Position numbers and translations under genes: made by a program. 64,000 nucleotides of DNA from NCBI GenBank assembly GCA_964057225.1, contig OZ059900.1, forward strand, positions 4,288,501 through 4,352,500. Reading direction: 5' to 3'. This document shows, one piece after another, positions 49,592 through 62,145 of the stretch (positions are counted from its first letter, which is position 1; each line of letters starts with the position of its first letter). The DNA comes from Auanema rhodensis (lineage: Eukaryota > Nematoda > Chromadorea > Rhabditida > Rhabditidae). A model generated the notes under the pieces. The model saw nothing but the letters and a program-made list of their open reading frames with translations. It had not been told where the DNA came from and did no database searches.

Positions 49592-49896
49592 TACATAAAA
49601 TTTTTACTGGAATGTTTCATCGGAATATAAACATTATGAAATAATATCTGAAGATTGTTACACTATTCACCGAAACGATATCACAATCGTAAGGTAGCAG
49701 GAGAAAATTTTTACAATAATTTTCGTTATCTGCAATTTTACTTGTTCACATTGAAAAATGTGAATATTTTCTATAATGTGTCGTTTCTGTGTGATTTTTC
49801 AACTTTCTTAATTTTTTTGGTGAATTGGGAAAAAAAAATTATTCTACTTCTCGATATTTATATTGTTTAGTAAGAAATAATGGATTCTCTATTGCG

Positions 49897-50740
49897 AATC
49901 TGATTGATTCTGTCAGCGCTGTATGCTCAAGTAAAAGATTAAGCCATGCATGTATAAAGTTCATTATTTTTGAGAAACTGCGAACGGCTCATTAGAGCAG
50001 ATATGATTTTTCTCGATTTCTATGGATAACTGTGGTAATTCTGGAGCTAATACATGCTTAATAGTTGTTCTTCTTCCCAAGTTCAACGCAGTTATTAGTA
50101 CAAACCATTTTAATGTTTGTTGACTCTGAATAACCCAGTTAATCGACGGTTTTACTGTCTTTTTTCGAGATTAATGTTTGCCCTATCAACCTGATGGTAA
50201 TATAGAGTTTTACCATGGTGATCACGGGTAACGGAGAATTAGGGTTCGACTCCGGAGAGGGAGCCTTAGAAACGGCTACCACATCCAAGGAAGGCAGCAG
50301 GCGCGTAACTTATCCACTACTTCAGTGAGATAGTAACTAAAAATAAAAAGATCAATCTTTTTAGATTGATTATTTCACTGATCTGAGCTTAAATAGCTCT
50401 ACAAGGACCCAGTGGAGGGCAAGTCTGGTGCCAGCAGCCGCGGTAATTCCAGCTCCACTAGTGTAAAACGTTATTGCTGTAGTTAAAAAGCTCGTAGTTG
50501 GATCTGAGGCATTTTCTGTGATACGGCTTGCCGGTAATCATAGATGTGTTTATTTTGTCGGTTTTGTGTATGTACTTCGGTGTGTATACTGGCTCGGGTT
50601 TACTTTGAATAAATCAAAGCGCTCAAAGCAAGCGATTGCTTGTATGTGCTATCATGGAATAATAAAAGAGGACTTCGGTTCTATTTATTGGTTTGAGAGT
50701 CGAATTAATGATTAATAGGGACGATTCGGGGGCATTCGTA
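49897..50740 (+). rRNA. 18S rRNA, 5' half only (unit 16)
   Basis: Three variable sites are derived: T at 492 (ACCATTTTAAT), T at 766 (CACTGATCTGAGC) and T at 934. Confidence 0.95.
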
Positions 50741-51749
50741 GGTGTTGTATCCAGTAGAGCAGTCTTTATAAACTGCGATCTGTTGAGACTATCCTTTGAT
50801 TGGATGTTTTGTTTTATACCTGAAAGTATACCTTATTCTTGTTTCAAATAACGTTTTATTGATTGTATATAGCGATAGCAATATTGATACCTTATTTTAA
50901 AAAAGGTATACTTTATTTGTAAGAAAAGGTATACTTTATTTGTAAGAAAAAGTATACTTTATTGGAATATTGGAACCATTTTTCAAAAAAAAGCGCATAT
51001 AAATGGTCACCCGAGAATTTTAATTTAAAAAATCAAAAATTTTGATAAAAATGGCAAATTTTACTTGATTGATTCTGTCAGCGCTGTAGCTTTCCTCAAG
51101 GATTAAGCCATATCGGGAAATTTTCCAAAACATATTTCATATATAGTGTAAAATATGTAAAAAGAGTCAGAAAATAGAATAAGACTACTCTGAAAAATAG
51201 TTTTGAAAAAAAAAATTTGCATATTTTTTCAAAAATTTCCATAATTTTTGACTAGACAAAATTTTTGGTCGGTTGGCGGTTTGGCTTAAAAAGTTCAACT
51301 TTCTACATGCATGGCTTAATCTTTTACTTGAGCATACAGCGCTGACAGAATCAATCAAGTACGTGAAAAAAATTTTTTTGTGGTCGGTGAGCGGTTGGCA
51401 TGGCTTAATCCTTGACGAAAGCTACAGCGCTGACAGAATCAATCAAGTAAAAAAAAAATTTTGTTTCTCAATTCCAATGTTAAAACTCTTTAAAAATGTG
51501 TAAAAAATGTTTTGAGAGTATCGTGAAAACATGTTGAAAAAAAAATTTTTTTTGGACTTGGAAATTTTTTTGGTCTCTGAGCTGTGAGCCTATCGCAGTT
51601 TCTCAAAAATGATGAACTTTATACATGCATGGCTTAATCTTTTACTTGAGCATACAGCGCTGACAGAATCAATCAAGTAAATGAGAGAGGAACGAAATTT
51701 TGATACCATATGTCTTCGGGGAAGTATTTCTGAATAAATTTTTTTTTTT

Positions 51750-52507
51750 CGCATTTTTGCAGGGAGAAAAATTTTTTAGTGAATTTTTACAAGGGAAAAA
51801 TTTTTTTTTAGAATTTTTGCAGGGAAAAATTTTTTTTTGTGTATTTTTGTAGGAAAAATTTTTTTTCGTGTATTTTTGCTTGAAAAATTTTTTTTCGTGT
51901 ATTTTTGCAGGAAAAATTTTTTTTCGTGTATATTTGCAGGAAAACTTTTTCTTTGTGTATTTTTGCAAGAAAAGTAGTTTCTTCGTGTATTTTTGCAGGA
52001 AAAATTTTTTTTCGTGTGTTTATACATGAAAACTTTTTCTTTGTGTATTTTTGCAGGAAAAATTTTTTTTCGTGTATTTTTGCAGGAAATGTAATTTGTA
52101 GGTGTATTTTTGCAGGAAAAGTAGTTTCTTCGTGTATTTTTGCAGGAAAAACTTTTTTTCGTGTATTTATACATGAAAACTTTTTCTTTGTGTATTTTTG
52201 CAGGAAAAGTAGTTTCTTCGTGTATTTATACATGAAAACTTTTTCTTTGTGTATTTATACATGAAAACTTTTTCTTTGTGTATTTTTGCAGGAAAAATTA
52301 TTTTTCGTGTATTTATACATGAAAACTTTTTCTTTGTGTATTTTTGCAGGAAAAGTAGTTTCTTCGTGTATTTATACATGAAAACTTTTTCTTTGTGTAT
52401 TTATACATGAAAACTTTTTCTTTGTGTATTTTTGCAGGAAAAATTTTTTTTCGTGTAATTTTGCAGGAAAAGTAGTTTGTAGGTGTATTTTTGCAGGAAA
52501 AGTATTT
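51750..52507. repeat. Short minisatellite of unit 16
   Basis: Same as unit 15. Confidence 0.95.
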
Positions 52508-52812
52508 TACATAAAATTTTTACTGGAATGTTTCATCGGAATATAAACATTATGAAATAATATCTGAAGATTGTTACACTATTCACCGAAACGATATCAC
52601 AATCGTAAGGTAGCAGGAGAAAATTTTTACAATAATTTTCGTTATCTGCAATTTTACTTGTTCACATTGAAAAATGTGAATATTTTCTATAATGTGTCGT
52701 TTCTGTGTGATTTTTCAACTTTCTTAATTTTTTTGGTGAATTGGGAAAAAAAAATTATTCTACTTCTCGATATTTATATTGTTTAGTAAGAAATAATGGA
52801 TTCTCTATTGCG

Positions 52813-53656
52813 AATCTGATTGATTCTGTCAGCGCTGTATGCTCAAGTAAAAGATTAAGCCATGCATGTATAAAGTTCATTATTTTTGAGAAACTGCGAA
52901 CGGCTCATTAGAGCAGATATGATTTTTCTCGATTTCTATGGATAACTGTGGTAATTCTGGAGCTAATACATGCTTAATAGTTGTTCTTCTTCCCAAGTTC
53001 AACGCAGTTATTAGTACAAACCATTTTAATGTTTGTTGACTCTGAATAACCCAGTTAATCGACGGTTTTACTGTCTTTTTTCGAGATTAATGTTTGCCCT
53101 ATCAACCTGATGGTAATATAGAGTTTTACCATGGTGATCACGGGTAACGGAGAATTAGGGTTCGACTCCGGAGAGGGAGCCTTAGAAACGGCTACCACAT
53201 CCAAGGAAGGCAGCAGGCGCGTAACTTATCCACTACTTCAGTGAGATAGTAACTAAAAATAAAAAGATCAATCTTTTTAGATTGATTATTTCACTGATCT
53301 GAGCTTAAATAGCTCTACAAGGACCCAGTGGAGGGCAAGTCTGGTGCCAGCAGCCGCGGTAATTCCAGCTCCACTAGTGTAAAACGTTATTGCTGTAGTT
53401 AAAAAGCTCGTAGTTGGATCTGAGGCATTTTCTGTGATACGGCTTGCCGGTAATCATAGATGTGTTTATTTTGTCGGTTTTGTGTATGTACTTCGGTGTG
53501 TATACTGGCTCGGGTTTACTTTGAATAAATCAAAGCGCTCAAAGCAAGCGATTGCTTGTATGTGCTATCATGGAATAATAAAAGAGGACTTCGGTTCTAT
53601 TTATTGGTTTGAGAGTCGAATTAATGATTAATAGGGACGATTCGGGGGCATTCGTA
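52813..53656 (+). rRNA. 18S rRNA, 5' half only (unit 17)
   Basis: Same three derived bases as unit 16 (492 T, 766 T, 934 T). Confidence 0.95.
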
Positions 53657-54665
53657 GGTGTTGTATCCAGTAGAGCAGTCTTTATAAACTGCGATCTGTT
53701 GAGACTATCCTTTGATTGGATGTTTTGTTTTATACCTGAAAGTATACCTTATTCTTGTTTCAAATAACGTTTTATTGATTGTATATAGCGATAGCAATAT
53801 TGATACCTTATTTTAAAAAAGGTATACTTTATTTGTAAGAAAAGGTATACTTTATTTGTAAGAAAAAGTATACTTTATTGGAATATTGGAACCATTTTTC
53901 AAAAAAAAGCGCATATAAATGGTCACCCGAGAATTTTAATTTAAAAAATCAAAAATTTTGATAAAAATGGCAAATTTTACTTGATTGATTCTGTCAGCGC
54001 TGTAGCTTTCCTCAAGGATTAAGCCATATCGGGAAATTTTCCAAAACATATTTCATATATAGTGTAAAATATGTAAAAAGAGTCAGAAAATAGAATAAGA
54101 CTACTCTGAAAAATAGTTTTGAAAAAAAAAATTTGCATATTTTTTCAAAAATTTCCATAATTTTTGACTAGACAAAATTTTTGGTCGGTTGGCGGTTTGG
54201 CTTAAAAAGTTCAACTTTCTACATGCATGGCTTAATCTTTTACTTGAGCATACAGCGCTGACAGAATCAATCAAGTACGTGAAAAAAATTTTTTTGTGGT
54301 CGGTGAGCGGTTGGCATGGCTTAATCCTTGACGAAAGCTACAGCGCTGACAGAATCAATCAAGTAAAAAAAAAATTTTGTTTCTCAATTCCAATGTTAAA
54401 ACTCTTTAAAAATGTGTAAAAAATGTTTTGAGAGTATCGTGAAAACATGTTGAAAAAAAAATTTTTTTTGGACTTGGAAATTTTTTTGGTCTCTGAGCTG
54501 TGAGCCTATCGCAGTTTCTCAAAAATGATGAACTTTATACATGCATGGCTTAATCTTTTACTTGAGCATACAGCGCTGACAGAATCAATCAAGTAAATGA
54601 GAGAGGAACGAAATTTTGATACCATATGTCTTCGGGGAAGTATTTCTGAATAAATTTTTTTTTTT

Positions 54666-55907
54666 CGCATTTTTGCAGGGAGAAAAATTTTTTAGTGAAT
54701 TTTTACAAGGGAAAAATTTTTTTTTAGAATTTTTGCAGGGAAAAATTTTTTTTTGTGTATTTTTGTAGGAAAAATTTTTTTTCGTGTATTTTTGCAGGAA
54801 AAATTTTTTTTCGTGTATTTTTGCAGGAAAAATTTTTTTTCGTGTATATTTGCAGGAAAACTTTTTCTTTGTGTATTTTTGCAAGAAAAGTAGTTTCTTC
54901 GTGTATTTTTGCAGGAAAAATTTTTTTTCGTGTGTTTATACATGAAAACTTTTTCTTTGTGTATTTTTGCAGGAAAAATTTTTTTTCGTGTATTTTTGCA
55001 GGAAATGTAATTTGTAGGTGTATTTTTGCAGGAAAAGTAGTTTCTTCGTGTATTTTTGCGGTAAAAGTTTGCAGGGAGCAAAATTTTTTAGTGAATTTTT
55101 ACAAGGGAAAAATTTTTTTTTAGAATTTTTGCAGGGAAAAATTTTTTTTTGTGTATTTTTGTAGGAAAAATTTTTTTTCGTGTATTTTTGCTTGAAAAAT
55201 TTTTTTTCGTGTATTTTTGCAGGAAAAATTTTTTTTCGTGTATATTTGCAGGAAAACTTTTTCTTTGTGTATTTTTGCAAGAAAAGTAGTTTCTTCGTGT
55301 ATTTTTGCAGGAAAAATTTTTTTTCGTGTGTTTATACATGAAAACTTTTTCTTTGTGTATTTTTGCAGGAAAAATTTTTTTTCGTGTATTTTTGCAGGAA
55401 ATGTAATTTGTAGGTGTATTTTTGCAGGAAAAGTAGTTTCTTCGTGTATTTTTGCGGTAAAAGTAGTTTCTTCGTGTATTTTTGCAGGAAAAACTTTTTT
55501 TCGTGTATTTATACATGAAAACTTTTTCTTTGTGTATTTTTGCAGGAAAAGTAGTTTCTTCGTGTATTTATACATGAAAACTTTTTCTTTGTGTATTTAT
55601 ACATGAAAACTTTTTCTCTGTGTATTTTTGCAGGAAAAATTATTTTTCGTGTATTTATACATGAAAACTTTTTCTTTGTGTATTTTTGCAGGAAAAGTAG
55701 TTTCTTCGTGTATTTATACATGAAAACTTTTTCTTTGTGTATTTATACATGAAAACTTTTTCTTTGTGTATTTTTGCAGGAAAAATTATTTTTCGTGTAT
55801 TTATACATGAAAACTTTTTCTTTGTGTATTTTTGCAGGAAAAATTTTTTTTCGTGTAATTTTGCAGGAAAAGTAGTTTGTAGGTGTATTTTTGCAGGAAA
55901 AGTATTT
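54666..55907. repeat. Minisatellite of unit 17 with duplicated left part
   Basis: The first copy keeps the full older monomer series; the second starts at about 55068 and is GCTTG type. Confidence 0.95.
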
Positions 55908-56212
55908 TACATAAAATTTTTACTGGAATGTTTCATCGGAATATAAACATTATGAAATAATATCTGAAGATTGTTACACTATTCACCGAAACGATATCAC
56001 AATCGTAAGGTAGCAGGAGAAAATTTTTACAATAATTTTCGTTATCTGCAATTTTACTTGTTCACATTGAAAAATGTGAATATTTTCTATAATGTGTCGT
56101 TTCTGTGTGATTTTTCAACTTTCTTAATTTTTTTGGTGAATTGGGAAAAAAAAATTATTCTACTTCTCGATATTTATATTGTTTAGTAAGAAATAATGGA
56201 TTCTCTATTGCG

Positions 56213-57056
56213 AATCTGATTGATTCTGTCAGCGCTGTATGCTCAAGTAAAAGATTAAGCCATGCATGTATAAAGTTCATTATTTTTGAGAAACTGCGAA
56301 CGGCTCATTAGAGCAGATATGATTTTTCTCGATTTCTATGGATAACTGTGGTAATTCTGGAGCTAATACATGCTTAATAGTTGTTCTTCTTCCCAAGTTC
56401 AACGCAGTTATTAGTACAAACCAATTTAATGTTTGTTGACTCTGAATAACCCAGTTAATCGACGGTTTTACTGTCTTTTTTCGAGATTAATGTTTGCCCT
56501 ATCAACCTGATGGTAATATAGAGTTTTACCATGGTGATCACGGGTAACGGAGAATTAGGGTTCGACTCCGGAGAGGGAGCCTTAGAAACGGCTACCACAT
56601 CCAAGGAAGGCAGCAGGCGCGTAACTTATCCACTACTTCAGTGAGATAGTAACTAAAAATAAAAAGATCAATCTTTTTAGATTGATTATTTCACTGAGCT
56701 GAGCTTAAATAGCTCTACAAGGACCCAGTGGAGGGCAAGTCTGGTGCCAGCAGCCGCGGTAATTCCAGCTCCACTAGTGTAAAACGTTATTGCTGTAGTT
56801 AAAAAGCTCGTAGTTGGATCTGAGGCATTTTCTGTGATACGGCTTGCCGGTAATCATAGATGTGTTTATTTTGTCGGTTTTGTGTATGTACTTCGGTGTG
56901 TATACTGGCTCGGGTTTACTTTGAATAAATCAAAGCGCTCAAAGCAAGCGATTGCTTGTATGTGCTATCATGGAATAATAAAAGAGGACTTCGGTTCTAT
57001 TTATTGGTTTGAGAGTCGAATTAATGATTAATAGGGACGATTCGGGGGCATTCGTA
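56213..57056 (+). rRNA. 18S rRNA, 5' half only (unit 18)
   Basis: Returns to A at 492 and G at 766; keeps T at 934. Confidence 0.95.
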
Positions 57057-58065
57057 GGTGTTGTATCCAGTAGAGCAGTCTTTATAAACTGCGATCTGTT
57101 GAGACTATCCTTTGATTGGATGTTTTGTTTTATACCTGAAAGTATACCTTATTCTTGTTTCAAATAACGTTTTATTGATTGTATATAGCGATAGCAATAT
57201 TGATACCTTATTTTAAAAAAGGTATACTTTATTTGTAAGAAAAGGTATACTTTATTTGTAAGAAAAAGTATACTTTATTGGAATATTGGAACCATTTTTC
57301 AAAAAAAAGCGCATATAAATGGTCACCCGAGAATTTTAATTTAAAAAATCAAAAATTTTGATAAAAATGGCAAATTTTACTTGATTGATTCTGTCAGCGC
57401 TGTAGCTTTCCTCAAGGATTAAGCCATATCGGGAAATTTTCCAAAACATATTTCATATATAGTGTAAAATATGTAAAAAGAGTCAGAAAATAGAATAAGA
57501 CTACTCTGAAAAATAGTTTTGAAAAAAAAAATTTGCATATTTTTTCAAAAATTTCCATAATTTTTGACTAGACAAAATTTTTGGTCGGTTGGCGGTTTGG
57601 CTTAAAAAGTTCAACTTTCTACATGCATGGCTTAATCTTTTACTTGAGCATACAGCGCTGACAGAATCAATCAAGTACGTGAAAAAAATTTTTTTGTGGT
57701 CGGTGAGCGGTTGGCATGGCTTAATCCTTGACGAAAGCTACAGCGCTGACAGAATCAATCAAGTAAAAAAAAAATTTTGTTTCTCAATTCCAATGTTAAA
57801 ACTCTTTAAAAATGTGTAAAAAATGTTTTGAGAGTATCGTGAAAACATGTTGAAAAAAAAATTTTTTTTGGACTTGGAAATTTTTTTGGTCTCTGAGCTG
57901 TGAGCCTATCGCAGTTTCTCAAAAATGATGAACTTTATACATGCATGGCTTAATCTTTTACTTGAGCATACAGCGCTGACAGAATCAATCAAGTAAATGA
58001 GAGAGGAACGAAATTTTGATACCATATGTCTTCGGGGAAGTATTTCTGAATAAATTTTTTTTTTT

Positions 58066-59204
58066 CGCATTTTTGCAGGGAGAAAAATTTTTTAGTGAAT
58101 TTTTACAAGGGAAAAATTTTTTTTTAGAATTTTTGCAGGGAAAAATTTTTTTTTGTGTATTTTTGTAGGAAAAATTTTTTTTCGTGTATTTTTGCTTGAA
58201 AAATTTTTTTTCGTGTATTTTTGCAGGAAAAATTTTTTTTCGTGTATATTTGCAGGAAAACTTTTTCTTTGTGTATTTTTGCAAGAAAAGTAGTTTCTTC
58301 GTGTATTTTTGCAGGAAAAATTTTTTTTCGTGTGTTTATACATGAAAACTTTTTCTTTGTGTATTTTTGCAGGAAAAATTTTTTTTCGTGTATTTTTGCA
58401 GGAAATGTAATTTGTAGGTGTATTTTTGCAGGAAAAGTAGTTTCTTCGTGTATTTTTGCAGGAAAAACTTTTTTTCGTGTATTTATACATGAAAACTTTT
58501 TCTTTGTGTATTTTTGCAGGAAAAGTAGTTTCTTCGTGTATTTATACATGAAAACTTTTTCTTTGTGTATTTATACATGAAAACTTTTTCTTTGTGTATT
58601 TTTGCAGGAAAAATTATTTTTCGTGTATTTATACATGAAAACTTTTTCTTTGTGTATTTTTGCAGGAAAAGTAGTTTCTTCGTGTATTTATACATGAAAA
58701 CTTTTTCTTTGTGTATTTATACATGAAAACTTTTTCTTTGTGTATTTTTGCAGGAAAAATTTTTTTTCGTGTATTTTTGCAGGAAATGTAATTTGTAGGT
58801 GTATTTTTGCAGGAAAAGTAGTTTCTTCGTGTATTTTTGCAGGAAAAACTTTTTTTCGTGTATTTATACATGAAAACTTTTTCTTTGTGTATTTTTGCAG
58901 GAAAAGTAGTTTCTTCGTGTATTTATACATGAAAACTTTTTCTTTGTGTATTTATACATGAAAACTTTTTCTTTGTGTATTTTTGCAGGAAAAATTATTT
59001 TTCGTGTATTTATACATGAAAACTTTTTCTTTGTGTATTTTTGCAGGAAAAGTAGTTTCTTCGTGTATTTATACATGAAAACTTTTTCTTTGTGTATTTA
59101 TACATGAAAACTTTTTCTTTGTGTATTTTTGCAGGAAAAATTTTTTTTCGTGTAATTTTGCAGGAAAAGTAGTTTGTAGGTGTATTTTTGCAGGAAAAGT
59201 ATTT
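58066..59204. repeat. Minisatellite of unit 18 with 381-bp internal duplication
   Basis: Unit 15 type in which the block from the GTAATTTGTAGG monomer to the right-hand 146-bp copy occurs twice. Confidence 0.95.
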
Positions 59205-59509
59205 TACATAAAATTTTTACTGGAATGTTTCATCGGAATATAAACATTATGAAATAATATCTGAAGATTGTTACACTATTCACCGAAACGATATCACAAT
59301 CGTAAGGTAGCAGGAGAAAATTTTTACAATAATTTTCGTTATCTGCAATTTTACTTGTTCACATTGAAAAATGTGAATATTTTCTATAATGTGTCGTTTC
59401 TGTGTGATTTTTCAACTTTCTTAATTTTTTTGGTGAATTGGGAAAAAAAAATTATTCTACTTCTCGATATTTATATTGTTTAGTAAGAAATAATGGATTC
59501 TCTATTGCG

Positions 59510-60353
59510 AATCTGATTGATTCTGTCAGCGCTGTATGCTCAAGTAAAAGATTAAGCCATGCATGTATAAAGTTCATTATTTTTGAGAAACTGCGAACGG
59601 CTCATTAGAGCAGATATGATTTTTCTCGATTTCTATGGATAACTGTGGTAATTCTGGAGCTAATACATGCTTAATAGTTGTTCTTCTTCCCAAGTTCAAC
59701 GCAGTTATTAGTACAAACCAATTTAATGTTTGTTGACTCTGAATAACCCAGTTAATCGACGGTTTTACTGTCTTTTTTCGAGATTAATGTTTGCCCTATC
59801 AACCTGATGGTAATATAGAGTTTTACCATGGTGATCACGGGTAACGGAGAATTAGGGTTCGACTCCGGAGAGGGAGCCTTAGAAACGGCTACCACATCCA
59901 AGGAAGGCAGCAGGCGCGTAACTTATCCACTACTTCAGTGAGATAGTAACTAAAAATAAAAAGATCAATCTTTTTAGATTGATTATTTCACTGATCTGAG
60001 CTTAAATAGCTCTACAAGGACCCAGTGGAGGGCAAGTCTGGTGCCAGCAGCCGCGGTAATTCCAGCTCCACTAGTGTAAAACGTTATTGCTGTAGTTAAA
60101 AAGCTCGTAGTTGGATCTGAGGCATTTTCTGTGATACGGCTTGCCGGTAATCATAGATGTGTTTATTTTGTCGGTTTTGTGTATGTACTTCGGTGTGTAT
60201 ACTGGCTCGGGTTTACTTTGAATAAATCAAAGCGCTCAAAGCAAGCGATTGCTTGTATGTGCTATCATGGAATAATAAAAGAGGACTTCGGTTCTATTTA
60301 TTGGTTTGAGAGTCGAATTAATGATTAATAGGGACGATTCGGGGGCATTCGTA
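59510..60353 (+). rRNA. 18S rRNA, 5' half only (unit 19)
   Basis: A at 492 but T at 766 and T at 934, so it separates the two unit-16/17 changes. Confidence 0.95.
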
Positions 60354-61362
60354 GGTGTTGTATCCAGTAGAGCAGTCTTTATAAACTGCGATCTGTTGAG
60401 ACTATCCTTTGATTGGATGTTTTGTTTTATACCTGAAAGTATACCTTATTCTTGTTTCAAATAACGTTTTATTGATTGTATATAGCGATAGCAATATTGA
60501 TACCTTATTTTAAAAAAGGTATACTTTATTTGTAAGAAAAGGTATACTTTATTTGTAAGAAAAAGTATACTTTATTGGAATATTGGAACCATTTTTCAAA
60601 AAAAAGCGCATATAAATGGTCACCCGAGAATTTTAATTTAAAAAATCAAAAATTTTGATAAAAATGGCAAATTTTACTTGATTGATTCTGTCAGCGCTGT
60701 AGCTTTCCTCAAGGATTAAGCCATATCGGGAAATTTTCCAAAACATATTTCATATATAGTGTAAAATATGTAAAAAGAGTCAGAAAATAGAATAAGACTA
60801 CTCTGAAAAATAGTTTTGAAAAAAAAAATTTGCATATTTTTTCAAAAATTTCCATAATTTTTGACTAGACAAAATTTTTGGTCGGTTGGCGGTTTGGCTT
60901 AAAAAGTTCAACTTTCTACATGCATGGCTTAATCTTTTACTTGAGCATACAGCGCTGACAGAATCAATCAAGTACGTGAAAAAAATTTTTTTGTGGTCGG
61001 TGAGCGGTTGGCATGGCTTAATCCTTGACGAAAGCTACAGCGCTGACAGAATCAATCAAGTAAAAAAAAAATTTTGTTTCTCAATTCCAATGTTAAAACT
61101 CTTTAAAAATGTGTAAAAAATGTTTTGAGAGTATCGTGAAAACATGTTGAAAAAAAAATTTTTTTTGGACTTGGAAATTTTTTTGGTCTCTGAGCTGTGA
61201 GCCTATCGCAGTTTCTCAAAAATGATGAACTTTATACATGCATGGCTTAATCTTTTACTTGAGCATACAGCGCTGACAGAATCAATCAAGTAAATGAGAG
61301 AGGAACGAAATTTTGATACCATATGTCTTCGGGGAAGTATTTCTGAATAAATTTTTTTTTTT

Positions 61363-62120
61363 CGCATTTTTGCAGGGAGAAAAATTTTTTAGTGAATTTT
61401 TACAAGGGAAAAATTTTTTTTTAGAATTTTTGCAGGGAAAAATTTTTTTTTGTGTATTTTTGTAGGAAAAATTTTTTTTCGTGTATTTTTGCTTGAAAAA
61501 TTTTTTTTCGTGTATTTTTGCAGGAAAAATTTTTTTTCGTGTATATTTGCAGGAAAACTTTTTCTTTGTGTATTTTTGCAAGAAAAGTAGTTTCTTCGTG
61601 TATTTTTGCAGGAAAAATTTTTTTTCGTGTGTTTATACATGAAAACTTTTTCTTTGTGTATTTTTGCAGGAAAAATTTTTTTTCGTGTATTTTTGCAGGA
61701 AATGTAATTTGTAGGTGTATTTTTGCAGGAAAAGTAGTTTCTTCGTGTATTTTTGCAGGAAAAACTTTTTTTCGTGTATTTATACATGAAAACTTTTTCT
61801 TTGTGTATTTTTGCAGGAAAAGTAGTTTCTTCGTGTATTTATACATGAAAACTTTTTCTTTGTGTATTTATACATGAAAACTTTTTCTTTGTGTATTTTT
61901 GCAGGAAAAATTATTTTTCGTGTATTTATACATGAAAACTTTTTCTTTGTGTATTTTTGCAGGAAAAGTAGTTTCTTCGTGTATTTATACATGAAAACTT
62001 TTTCTTTGTGTATTTATACATGAAAACTTTTTCTTTGTGTATTTTTGCAGGAAAAATTTTTTTTCGTGTAATTTTGCAGGAAAAGTAGTTTGTAGGTGTA
62101 TTTTTGCAGGAAAAGTATTT
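61363..62120. repeat. Short minisatellite of unit 19
   Basis: Same as units 15 and 16. Confidence 0.95.
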
Positions 62121-62145
62121 TACATAAAATTTTTACTGGAATGTT

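Larger units (their letters stand above)
46701..49616 (+). repeat. Array unit 15 (2916 bp, short haplotype C)
   Basis: It is the shortest unit class. Compared with unit 9 the minisatellite has lost the 30-bp GCGGTAAAAG monomer and a 58-bp pair of monomers near its right end. The inverted 18S cluster is at 48380-48759. Confidence 0.96.
49617..52532 (+). repeat. Array unit 16 (2916 bp, short haplotype C)
   Basis: It has the same minisatellite as unit 15, but its 18S fragment has two substitutions otherwise seen together only in unit 17. Exchange has therefore shuffled the two halves of the unit. The inverted 18S cluster is at 51296-51675. Confidence 0.96.
52533..55932 (+). repeat. Array unit 17 (3400 bp, haplotype C mosaic)
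   Basis: Its 18S fragment matches unit 16, but the minisatellite is of the duplicated type. The first copy starts in the older GCAGG form. The junction is at about 55067, followed by a private GGGAGCAAAA. The inverted 18S cluster is at 54212-54591. Confidence 0.96.
55933..59229 (+). repeat. Array unit 18 (3297 bp, haplotype C with 381-bp internal minisatellite duplication)
   Basis: It is a unit-15 type minisatellite with an extra 381 bp: the segment beginning GTGTATTTTTGCAGG at about 58739 repeats the monomer order seen from about 58360. The inverted 18S cluster is at 57612-57991. Confidence 0.96.
59230..62145 (+). repeat. Array unit 19 (2916 bp, short haplotype C)
   Basis: It has a unit-15 type minisatellite. 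Its 18S fragment has only one of the two unit-16/17 substitutions (T at the 766 position). The inverted 18S cluster is at 60909-61288. Confidence 0.96.
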
